Notes under the pieces: generated by a model | Database searches by the model: none | The model's input: only the letters and a program-made list of their open reading frames with translations | Told to the model about the DNA's origin: nothing | Made by a program: the position numbers and the translations under genes | Shown: piece by piece, positions 19,339 through 28,559 of the stretch | Position numbering within the stretch: position 1 is the stretch's first letter | How the letters are laid out: every line of letters starts with the position of its first letter | Source of the DNA: Ruegeria marisrubri | Lineage (GTDB): Bacteria; Pseudomonadota; Alphaproteobacteria; Rhodobacterales; Rhodobacteraceae | Length of the DNA stretch: 64,000 nucleotides | Assembly (NCBI RefSeq): GCF_001507595.1 | Contig: NZ_LQBQ01000001.1 | Coordinates: forward strand, 744,001 to 808,000 | Direction: 5' to 3'

Positions 19339-19988
19339 CCCAAACCGTCAAGCTCGACATCCTGTCCGATCCAATCTGCCCGTGGTGCTATATCGGCAAG
19401 ACCAATCTGGACAAGGCGCTGGCAGCGATCCCGGATCACCCGTTCATCATCGAATGGCATCCCTTTCAGCTGAACCCGGACATGCCTGACGAGGGCATGG
19501 ACAGGCGCGAATATCTCGAACGCAAGTTCGGCGGCAAGGAAGGCGCGGTCAAAGCCTATGCACCGGTTGTCGAGCACGCAGAAAAGGCGGGGCTGAACAT
19601 CAATTTCGAAGCGATGCAGCGCACCCCGAACACGCTTGACGCACATCGTCTGATCCATTGGGCCGGGATCGAGGGCAAGCAGACCGCTGCCGTTGACGCG
19701 CTGTTCAAGGCCTATTTCGTCGATGGCCGTGATATCGGCGACCACGAGGTTCTGGCCGATATCGCCGACAGTATCGGCATGGACGCGGCGGTGGTCCTGA
19801 AACTGCTGAAATCCGATGCCGATCGCGAGGATATCCGAAAGCGTGACGCGCATTCCCGCCAGATGGGCGTGAACTCGGTTCCGACTTTCATCGTCGCGAA
19901 CCAACATGCCGTTCCCGGCGCGCAACCGGCGGAGTTGTGGGAAAAGGTGATCAACGAGATCAAGGAGCAGCTGGAAGCTGCTGAATAA
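19335..19988 (+). CDS. DsbA-family oxidoreductase, FrnE-like
   Basis: A 217-residue thioredoxin-fold protein of the FrnE/2-hydroxychromene-2-carboxylate isomerase-like group. The active site CPWC lies at residues 15-18 in DILSDPICPWCYIGK. The helical insertion follows, and the cis-Pro loop is GVNSVPTFIV near residue 180. No signal peptide is present, so it acts in the cytoplasm. The ATG at 19335 overlaps the stop of the acyl-CoA synthetase, indicating co-translation and perhaps a shared aromatic or xenobiotic pathway. The exact substrate is unknown. Confidence 0.9.
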   Translation: MTQTVKLDILSDPICPWCYIGKTNLDKALAAIPDHPFIIEWHPFQLNPDMPDEGMDRREYLERKFGGKEGAVKAYAPVVEHAEKAGLNINFEAMQRTPNTLDAHRLIHWAGIEGKQTAAVDALFKAYFVDGRDIGDHEVLADIADSIGMDAAVVLKLLKSDADREDIRKRDAHSRQMGVNSVPTFIVANQHAVPGAQPAELWEKVINEIKEQLEAAE

Positions 19989-19994
19989 AGGCGA

Positions 19995-20029
19995 ATTTTC
20001 CTGTCAGGAAAATGGCTGGATGGCCAGCC
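19995..20029. terminator. Two tandem hairpins between convergent genes
   Basis: ATTTTCCT/AGGAAAAT (19995-20002 and 20006-20013, 3-base loop) is directly followed by GGCTGG/CCAGCC (20014-20019 and 20024-20029). They lie 7 bases after the FrnE-like stop, before the convergent gene ending at 20061. Neither has a classic T-run. Confidence 0.45.
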
Positions 20030-20060
20030 GAACTCAGGTCGGCCCCTGGCTGAATTGAAT

Positions 20061-20372
20061 TCAGAACGGCAGGAAACCGTCTCCGAGTTCATAGTGTTTC
20101 ACGGCCAGCAAGGGCTGATCTCCGTTGTAGGAAAACACGAAGACGTGGGCCATGTCGCCGGCCAGGGTCAGCCGGCAGAACACGGCCTCGGGGTCGAATT
20201 GTGCCGGGCAGCCCTCAAGGTCCGCGTGGGCAACTGACGCTTCGAATACCTCGTAGGTGAAGACACCGTTGCCTAAAAACGCCGTTCCGCCCTTGTGGGT
20301 TTCTCCTGGCCCCGAGGCGATCGCCGTGGTCGCGAACAACAAGGCTGCGGAAGTTGTAAAAAGGTTCTTCAT
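20061..20372 (-). CDS. Hypothetical secreted protein
   Basis: A 103-residue protein with a signal peptide (MKNLFTTSAALLFATTAIAS, cleavage near residue 19-20). The mature part is about 83 residues with two cysteines (in LEGCPAQFDPEAVFCRL) that could form a disulfide, and a VKHYELGDGFLPF end. I do not recognise a family. A good AAAGGAG precedes the ATG. It is divergent from the Bcr/CflA exporter gene and probably acts in the periplasm or outside the cell. Confidence 0.75.
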   Translation of the reverse strand: MKNLFTTSAALLFATTAIASGPGETHKGGTAFLGNGVFTYEVFEASVAHADLEGCPAQFDPEAVFCRLTLAGDMAHVFVFSYNGDQPLLAVKHYELGDGFLPF

Positions 20373-20401
20373 AAGCGGTCTCCTTTCTTGGATTTTCTTT
20401 C

Positions 20402-20426
20402 CCTACTATTTTTGTAGGTTTTTTTT
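20402..20426 (+). terminator. Weak hairpin followed by eight T upstream of the exporter gene
   Basis: CCTAC (20402-20406) and GTAGG (20414-20418) form a 5-bp stem followed by eight T in the plus direction. It lies between the divergent starts at 20372 and 20519. It may end stray transcripts or act in the exporter leader; the stem is short. Confidence 0.35.
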
Positions 20427-20518
20427 CAAGTCTGTTTTTCGTCGAATGACAACGTATGGAAAGCCGCTCTGGACCGCAGTTGTCGGCCGTGATAGCGCCA
20501 GCCGGTAAGGAGTTTTCG

Positions 20519-21727
20519 ATGGCCGAAAGAATGTCCAAGGCAGAGTTCATCGCGTTGATCGCGATGATGTTCGCCACGATCGCGTTTTCGATCGACTCGA
20601 TGCTGCCAGCACTACCGGAAATCGGCCAGCAACTCAGCCCCGATGACGTGAACCGGGCGCAGCTGATCCTGACCTCTTTCGTTCTGGGCATGGGGATCGG
20701 AACCTTTTTCACCGGCCCGCTATCCGATGCCTTCGGGCGCAAACCGGTGATCTTTGCCGGGGCGGCGCTCTATATCCTAGCGTCGGCCGTGGCCTGGGCC
20801 AGCTCATCGTTGGAACTGGTTCTGGCCGCCCGGGTGGCTCAGGGGCTGGGCGCGGCCGGTCCGCGCGTGGTCGCCATGGCCATCATCCGCGATCTGTTCT
20901 CGGGTCGGGAAATGGCGCGGATCGTCTCGATCGCGATGATGATCTTCACCCTGGTGCCTGCCATCGCCCCCATGGCCGGTGCGGCCGTGATCGCCTACGC
21001 CGGCTGGCGCGGCGTGTTCATGTCGTTCATCCTGTTCGCGTTGGTCATCATCCTGTGGATGGGGTTCCGCCTGCCAGAATCCCTGGCGGTCGAGGACCGG
21101 CGCCCGTTTCGCCTGCCACTGATGGTCGGTGCGGTGAAAGAGATGTTCGCCCATCCCACCGTGCGCCTGTCGATCTTTGTTCAGACCCTGTGCATGGGCA
21201 TGCTGTTCACCATGCTGACCATGGTACAGCCGGTCTATGACGTGATCCACGACCGCGCCGACAGTTTCCCCTTCTGGTTCGGGTTCGTGGCGCTGATGTC
21301 CGGCTCGGCCAGCCTGCTGAACGCGGCCGTCGTGGTGCGCGTGGGGATGCGCCGCATGGTCACGTGGGCGCTGGCCGGTCAGATCCTGATTACCTCGTTG
21401 GTGATCGGGCTGAACATGTCGAACCTGTCGCCGCAGGCCTCGTTTGCGCTGTTCGTGTTCTGGCAGACCATGGTCTTTTTCATGGCCGGCGTCACCATGG
21501 GCAACCTCAACGCCATCGCGATGGAGCCGATGGGCCACATCGCCGGCATGGCAGCTTCGGTCATCGGGTCGATCTCGACCGTGTTGGCGGCCGCGATCGC
21601 CGCGCCCGTAGGGCTCCTCTTTGATGGGACTCTGGCACCGCTGACCACGGGCATTCTAACCATGTGTGTTCTGGCTTTTGGCCTGATGCTGCACATGGGG
21701 CGGATCGAAGATCGCCTGCCCGCATGA
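20519..21727 (+). CDS. Bcr/CflA-family multidrug efflux MFS transporter
   Basis: A 402-residue, 12-helix major facilitator of the drug/proton antiporter Bcr/CflA group. Motif A is GPLSDAFGRKPVI, and the family-typical SIDSMLPALPEIGQQL start and GAAGPRVVAMAIIRDLFSG segment are present. It should export drugs or small metabolites from the cytoplasm. AAGGAG lies 7 bases before the ATG at 20519; the open frame begins earlier but lacks such a site. No regulator gene is adjacent. Confidence 0.92.
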   Translation: MAERMSKAEFIALIAMMFATIAFSIDSMLPALPEIGQQLSPDDVNRAQLILTSFVLGMGIGTFFTGPLSDAFGRKPVIFAGAALYILASAVAWASSSLELVLAARVAQGLGAAGPRVVAMAIIRDLFSGREMARIVSIAMMIFTLVPAIAPMAGAAVIAYAGWRGVFMSFILFALVIILWMGFRLPESLAVEDRRPFRLPLMVGAVKEMFAHPTVRLSIFVQTLCMGMLFTMLTMVQPVYDVIHDRADSFPFWFGFVALMSGSASLLNAAVVVRVGMRRMVTWALAGQILITSLVIGLNMSNLSPQASFALFVFWQTMVFFMAGVTMGNLNAIAMEPMGHIAGMAASVIGSISTVLAAAIAAPVGLLFDGTLAPLTTGILTMCVLAFGLMLHMGRIEDRLPA

Positions 21728-21843
21728 TTTGGGTGGACTTGATCCGCAAGCCTTTCCTTTCATTGAGAGCTTGATTCTCGACGCCCCCTCAGATTCGATG
21801 CAGTCACCAAATGCCTTGCAAATCCAAAGGGGCAAATTCGTCC

Positions 21844-22521
21844 ATGAAACTGATGTTCACCATCCCCTTTCTTTTCGCAGCCCTTCCCGCCGTGGCAGAA
21901 CGCCAATCGTTTCCCCCGGTCGACGAAGCCAGCCGCGACCCATCGCTGGTGGCGTTTCGCGACCAGCTTCTGGCTGTTGTAAAGACGCGAAACACCGAGG
22001 CCGTCCTGTCTGCGGCATGCCCGGAAATCTACCTGAGTCACGGCGGTGACGGTGGCCACGAAGAGTTTCGCCAATTCCTGACGGTTCCTCCAGAAATGCT
22101 GGGCGAAGACTATCGCGATCAGGCGGAAGAAATGCGCGAAGAGTATTGGTCGGCGCTGGAAAAAACACTTTCGTCAGCAGGTTACTTCGACGACGAGGGC
22201 GAGTTCTGGATGCCCCATCAATGGAGGATCAGGCTGCCCGCGGATATTGACCCATTTTCCACATATTTCGTGGACGGAACCCGCGTTTCGCTGCGCGCTG
22301 CTCCAGACCCGAACGCCAAGGTTCTGGACTTGATCAGCCACGAGGTCGTGTGGATCGACCAATTTGCAGAGGACACCGAATACCAGGGCGTCATCCTGAC
22401 CGACGGAACGCGCGGCTACATGCATTCCGACTTCTTGTGGTCGATGGTCGGCTATCGCGCGGCCTTCGTGAAATCGGAGGCTGGCGACTGGCAGCTGTGC
22501 ACCTTCGTGGCCGGGGATTAG
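21844..22521 (+). CDS. Secreted protein with C-terminal SH3-like domain
   Basis: A 225-residue protein with a Sec signal peptide (MKLMFTIPFLFAALPAVA). The middle part is charged and unrecognised (SHGGDGGHEEFRQFL). The C-terminal 75 residues have an SH3_3 pattern: VSLRAAPDPNAKVLDLISHEVVW, then QGVILTDGTRGYMHSDFLW. Such domains bind peptidoglycan or act as spacers in periplasmic proteins. It converges on mfd, with 9 bases between stops. A role in the cell envelope is inferred; no partner gene is adjacent. Confidence 0.78.
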   Translation: MKLMFTIPFLFAALPAVAERQSFPPVDEASRDPSLVAFRDQLLAVVKTRNTEAVLSAACPEIYLSHGGDGGHEEFRQFLTVPPEMLGEDYRDQAEEMREEYWSALEKTLSSAGYFDDEGEFWMPHQWRIRLPADIDPFSTYFVDGTRVSLRAAPDPNAKVLDLISHEVVWIDQFAEDTEYQGVILTDGTRGYMHSDFLWSMVGYRAAFVKSEAGDWQLCTFVAGD

Positions 22522-22530
22522 GCCACGTCC

Positions 22531-25500
22531 TCAGGCGCTGGCCTTCTTCTTTTTCTCGGCGGCCACCTTCTCGGCCAGATCGCGGGCAATGGCAAAGGCG
22601 CCCTTGATCTTGTCGCTGTCCTTCTTCCAGTCGCGCCGCACCACGATCTTGTTGTCCTTGACCTTGGCCAGCCCGCGCTGGTTCTGGATGAACTCGACCA
22701 GCCCCTGCGGCGAGGCGAACTTGTCGTTGTGAAACTGGATCGTGGCCCCCTTGGGCCCGCCGTCCAGCTTGGCGATGCCCGCGCGTTTGCACATGGCCTT
22801 GATCCGCACGACCAAGAGCAGCGTGTTCACCTCTTTCGGCAGCGGGCCGAACCGGTCGATCAGCTCGGCGGCAAAGCCCTCCAGCTCGACCTTGGTCGAC
22901 AGCGACGACAGGCGGCGGTAGAGGCCCAGCCGTACGTCCAGATCGGGCACATAGTCTTCGGGGATCAGCACCGGAACGCCCAGGTTGATCTGCGGCGCCC
23001 ACTGGTCGTCGGCATCGCTCAGCCCTTCCATCTCGCCAGCCTTGATCTTGGCGATCGCCTCTTCCAGCATCGACTGGTAGAGTTCGTACCCCACGTCGCG
23101 CATCTGGCCCGACTGCTCCTCGCCCAGCAGGTTGCCCGCGCCGCGAATGTCCAGGTCCTGGCTGGCCAGCGTGAACCCCGCCCCCAGCGTATCGAGCGAG
23201 CCCAGTACCCGCAGCCGCTTTTCCGCCGCCGGGGTCAGGGGCGTGCGCGGCTTGGTGGTCAGATAGGCATAGGCGCGGGTCTTGGACCGCCCCACCCGGC
23301 CCCGGATCTGATAGAGCTGCGCCAGCCCGAACATGTCGGCCCGGTGCACGACCATCGTGTTCGCGGTGGGAATGTCCAGCCCGCTTTCAACGATCGTGGT
23401 GGCCAGCAGGATGTCATACTTGCCGTCATAGAAGGCGTTCATCCGGTCGTCCAACTCGCCCGCCGCCATCTGGCCGTGGGCCACCACATAGGTCAGTTCG
23501 GGCAGCTGTTCCTTTAGGAATTCCTCGATCTCGGGCAGGTCCGAGATGCGCGGCACCACATAGAAACTCTGCCCGCCGCGATAGTGCTCGCGCAGCAGCG
23601 CCTCGCGGATGGTCACGGCGTCGAACTCGCTGACATAGGTGCGGATCGCCAGGCGATCCACGGGCGGCGTGCCGATGATCGACAGGTCGCGCACCCCGGT
23701 CAGGCTGAGTTGCAGCGTGCGTGGGATCGGCGTCGCGGTCAGCGTCAGCACATGCACGTCGGAACGCAGCTGCTTGAGCCGTTCCTTGTGGGCCACGCCG
23801 AAATGCTGTTCCTCGTCGATGATCAACAGCCCGAGGTTCTGGAACCGGATGCCCTTGGCCAGCAGCGCATGGGTACCGATCACGATATCGACCGTCCCCT
23901 TTGCCAGCCCCTCGCGGGTCTGCTGTGCCTCTTTGGCCGAGACGAAGCGTGACAATTGCCGGACTTCCAGCGGGAAGCCCCGGAACCGTTCCTTGAAGCT
24001 GGCGGCGTGCTGACGCGCCAGCAACGTGGTGGGCGCGATCACCGCCACCTGCAGGCCGGACATGGCCGCAACAAAGGCCGCGCGCATGGCAACTTCGGTC
24101 TTGCCGAACCCCACGTCGCCGCAGATCAGCCGATCCATCGGCGTGCCCGAGTGCAGGTCCTCCATCAAGTCGGCGATGGCGCGCAGCTGGTCCTCGGTTT
24201 CCTGATAGGGGAAGCGGGCGCTGAACTCCTCCCACGCGTGGGGCGGCGGGTCCATGATCGGAGCCTTGCGCAGGGCGCGTTCGGCGGCGATGCGGATCAG
24301 CCGGTCGGCCATCTCGCGGATGCGTTCCTTGAGCTTAGCCTTCTTGGCCTGCCACGCACCACCGCCCAGCTTGTCGAGCAAGCCCTCCTCGTGCCCGTAT
24401 TTCGACAGCAGCTCGATGTTTTCGACCGGCAGGTACAGCTTGGCGCCCTCGGCATATTCCAGCAACAGGCATTCATGCGCCGCGCCGGCGGCAGCAATGA
24501 CCTCCAACCCCTTGTAGCGTCCGATCCCGTGATCGACGTGAACCACCAGGTCACCGGGGCTGAGCGACTGGGTTTCAGTCAGGAAATTCTCGGCCTTGCG
24601 GCGCTTTTTGGGCTGACGGATCAGGCGGTCTCCCAGCACGTCCTGTTCCGAGATCACCGTCATGTCGGGCGTCTCGAACCCATGCTCCAACGCCCAGACC
24701 GCCAGGTGCAGCCCGCGTTTGCCGATTCGCGAGCCGTCCGAAACGGGGATCGCCTCGGCCAGACCCTCATCCTCGATCAGGCCTGCCAGGCGTTCGCGCG
24801 CACCCTCGGAGTAGGAGGCGACCAGAACAGGACCTTTTTCAAGCCTTGCTTGAATATGCTCCGCCAACGCACCGAAAAGACTGATGCTTTCCTGTTGGCG
24901 CTCGGGTGAAAAATTGCGCCCGAGGCGCCCGCCCGCATCGATGACACCGGGACCGCTGGATTGCGGCAACGGGTGAAATTGCAGAACCCGGAAATCCCTG
25001 ACGGCCGCCTCCCACGCAGCATCATCCAGATAAAGCAGGCCGGGTGGCAGCGGTTTGTAGACCGTCTCCATCCGCGAGCGGTTTTCAAGCGCAAGCCGGC
25101 GGGTCTCGTATTGATCCTGAATGCTCTCCCAGCGGGCCAACCGCGCCGGTGTCACCTGATCGTCAAGCGTGACCGTCGCTCCGGGCAGGTAGTCGAACAG
25201 TGTTTCCAGTTCTTCGTGGAAGAAGGGCAGCCAATGCTCCATGCCCTGATGCTTGCGGCCAGCGCTGACCGCCTCGTAAAGCGGGTCATCGGTTCCGGCG
25301 GCGCCGAATTCGATCCGATAGTTCTGGCGGAATCGCGTGATTGCTGCATCATCCAGTATCACCTCGGACACCGGGGCGAGTTCCACCACCTCGAGCTTTT
25401 CCGTCGTGCGCTGCGTGACTGGATCAAACCGCCGCGCACCGTCCAGCACATCCCCGAACAGATCCAGGCGCACCGGCCCGCTTTCCCCGGGGGGAAAGAT

Positions 25501-25989
25501 ATCGATGATCCCGCCCCGGATCGCATAGTCACCGGGCTCCATCACGGTGGGGCTCTGACTGAATCCCATCCGCACGAGAAAGGCGCGCAAGGCCTCTTCG
25601 TCTATCCGATGATCCACGCGGGCGGTAAAGGCGGCCTCTTTCAGGACCGCACGGGCGGGCACCCTCTGGGTTGCGGCATTCAACGTGGTCAACAGCACGA
25701 AACGTTCCGGCATCTGATGGACCAGAGCCGCGAGAGTTGCCACCCGCGCCGCAGCGATATCGGGATTGGGGGAAACCCGGTCATAAGGCAGGCAATCCCA
25801 GCCGGGAAAGGTGAACACCGGCATGTCCGGCGCGAAAAACGCCAAAGCAGCGCGCATCGCCTCCATGCGCTTGTCGTCGCGCGCCACATGCAGCACCGGC
25901 GCCCCCGAGTGGGCGATCTCGTCCAGGATCAGCCTGGCGTCATAGCCCTCGGGGGCGCCGCCGACCGTTACGTGGTTCGCAGCCTTCAT
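22531..25989 (-). CDS. mfd: Transcription-repair coupling factor
   Basis: A 1152-residue Mfd, which removes RNA polymerase stalled at DNA damage and recruits UvrA for excision repair. Visible parts in order are the UvrB-homology N-terminus (FTFPGWDCLPYDRVSPNPD), the RNA-polymerase-interacting region (LVVHVDHGIGRYKGLEVI), a RecG-like helicase with Walker A GDVGFGKTEVAMRA, DEEQ box IIDEEQHFGV, motif III LTATPIPRTLQ and motif VI QIRGRVGRSKTRAYAYL, and the C-terminal TRCF domain. The length matches the family. The ATG at 25989 gives the family-like start. It lies 22 bases after the upstream membrane-protein gene on the same strand. Confidence 0.96.
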   Translation of the reverse strand: MKAANHVTVGGAPEGYDARLILDEIAHSGAPVLHVARDDKRMEAMRAALAFFAPDMPVFTFPGWDCLPYDRVSPNPDIAAARVATLAALVHQMPERFVLLTTLNAATQRVPARAVLKEAAFTARVDHRIDEEALRAFLVRMGFSQSPTVMEPGDYAIRGGIIDIFPPGESGPVRLDLFGDVLDGARRFDPVTQRTTEKLEVVELAPVSEVILDDAAITRFRQNYRIEFGAAGTDDPLYEAVSAGRKHQGMEHWLPFFHEELETLFDYLPGATVTLDDQVTPARLARWESIQDQYETRRLALENRSRMETVYKPLPPGLLYLDDAAWEAAVRDFRVLQFHPLPQSSGPGVIDAGGRLGRNFSPERQQESISLFGALAEHIQARLEKGPVLVASYSEGARERLAGLIEDEGLAEAIPVSDGSRIGKRGLHLAVWALEHGFETPDMTVISEQDVLGDRLIRQPKKRRKAENFLTETQSLSPGDLVVHVDHGIGRYKGLEVIAAAGAAHECLLLEYAEGAKLYLPVENIELLSKYGHEEGLLDKLGGGAWQAKKAKLKERIREMADRLIRIAAERALRKAPIMDPPPHAWEEFSARFPYQETEDQLRAIADLMEDLHSGTPMDRLICGDVGFGKTEVAMRAAFVAAMSGLQVAVIAPTTLLARQHAASFKERFRGFPLEVRQLSRFVSAKEAQQTREGLAKGTVDIVIGTHALLAKGIRFQNLGLLIIDEEQHFGVAHKERLKQLRSDVHVLTLTATPIPRTLQLSLTGVRDLSIIGTPPVDRLAIRTYVSEFDAVTIREALLREHYRGGQSFYVVPRISDLPEIEEFLKEQLPELTYVVAHGQMAAGELDDRMNAFYDGKYDILLATTIVESGLDIPTANTMVVHRADMFGLAQLYQIRGRVGRSKTRAYAYLTTKPRTPLTPAAEKRLRVLGSLDTLGAGFTLASQDLDIRGAGNLLGEEQSGQMRDVGYELYQSMLEEAIAKIKAGEMEGLSDADDQWAPQINLGVPVLIPEDYVPDLDVRLGLYRRLSSLSTKVELEGFAAELIDRFGPLPKEVNTLLLVVRIKAMCKRAGIAKLDGGPKGATIQFHNDKFASPQGLVEFIQNQRGLAKVKDNKIVVRRDWKKDSDKIKGAFAIARDLAEKVAAEKKKKASA

Positions 25990-26011
25990 TGCCTCGCCTT
26001 TCCGAATTAAT

Positions 26012-27657
<1,646 letters not shown>

Positions 27658-27802
27658 CACGCCAAAATCACGCGGGTTTTCGCCGCTTTCCGGGTTTGCC
27701 CGCCACCTTCCCCGTGACAGGCCGCGACAAACAGCGTAATCTTGCGGCCAAGACCGGGCGCACCCGGCCAATTCAGGCAACATCAACAGAGAACGAAAAC
27801 AA

Positions 27803-28375
27803 ATGAGCAGTTCCCCCACCCCTCGACTGTCACGTCGCGGCTTTGCCTTGGGCATGGCTGGGCTGACCCTGACTGCCGCTTGCGGCAACGGTGTCGGCAA
27901 CTCGAACGCCGCCACCATCGATGCGCGCGTCGATGCGACGCTTAACCAGTTGTATTCCCAGTATCCGAACACGGTCGAAATCGGTCAAAAGGCAAACGGC
28001 ATTCTGGTCATGCCCTTGGTGACCGAAGCCGGCTTCATGTTCGGTGCGGGCTATGGCCGCGGTGCGCTGCGCATCAATGACGTCACCGTGGACTATTATT
28101 CCGCTGTCAAGGGAAGCGCCGGCTTCCAGATAGGGGCGCAGCAATATGCCCATGTCCTGTTCTTCATGACACAGGATGCGCTGAACGATTTCCGAAGCTC
28201 CAGCGGTTGGACCGCGGGAGCGGATGTCGGATACGTCCTGAAAGATCAGGGCGACTCGATCGCCACCGACACGACTACTCTGCTTTCGCCAGTTTTGGCT
28301 GCGGTCTTTGGTCAGGCAGGACTTCAGGTTGGTGCTTCACTGGAAGGCACCAAATACACGCGCATCATTCCGTGA
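27803..28375 (+). CDS. Tat-exported lipoprotein with SYLF (YSC84) domain
   Basis: A 190-residue protein with a twin-arginine signal (LSRRGFALG, Arg11-Arg12) and a lipobox TAAC (Cys27), so it is probably exported folded and lipidated. The rest is a SYLF domain: NGILVMPLVTEAGFMFGAGYGRG, VDYYSAVKGSAGFQIGAQQY, FMTQDALNDFRSSSGWTAGADVGYV and a C-terminal GASLEGTKYTRI, which matches the family's last strands. It is the second SYLF-type protein in this window, the first being at the left edge. Its function is unknown; a role in lipid binding at the envelope is an inference from eukaryotic members. Confidence 0.88.
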   Translation: MSSSPTPRLSRRGFALGMAGLTLTAACGNGVGNSNAATIDARVDATLNQLYSQYPNTVEIGQKANGILVMPLVTEAGFMFGAGYGRGALRINDVTVDYYSAVKGSAGFQIGAQQYAHVLFFMTQDALNDFRSSSGWTAGADVGYVLKDQGDSIATDTTTLLSPVLAAVFGQAGLQVGASLEGTKYTRIIP

Positions 28376-28421
28376 TCGGCACCCGCGGGGCAGGGCCTTG
28401 CGCACCGGCAAATGCACGGCA

Positions 28422-28446
28422 TGCCCGGGGGTGTGATCCCCGGGCA
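28422..28446. terminator. Strong GC-rich hairpin after the SYLF lipoprotein gene
   Basis: A perfect 9-bp stem, TGCCCGGGG (28422-28430) and CCCCGGGCA (28438-28446), with a 7-base loop lies 46 bases after the stop codon at 28375. No T-run follows, so it may be a processing or attenuating structure rather than an intrinsic terminator. Confidence 0.4.
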
Positions 28447-28559
28447 CGGAGCGGACGAGCAGATTTTCAAAGCGGACAGGCGCGCACCTCTTTCGAACTC
28501 GGCGCGCTTCAACTAGTCTCCGTCAGAGTTTTCACCTTCATGGCCCTTGTGGGGAGCTT

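Noticed and set aside
20050..20064. CTGAATT-G-AATTCAG palindrome at the end of the secreted protein gene
   Set aside because: It overlaps a stop codon between convergent genes and is AT-rich; chance or a weak terminator is more likely than an operator.
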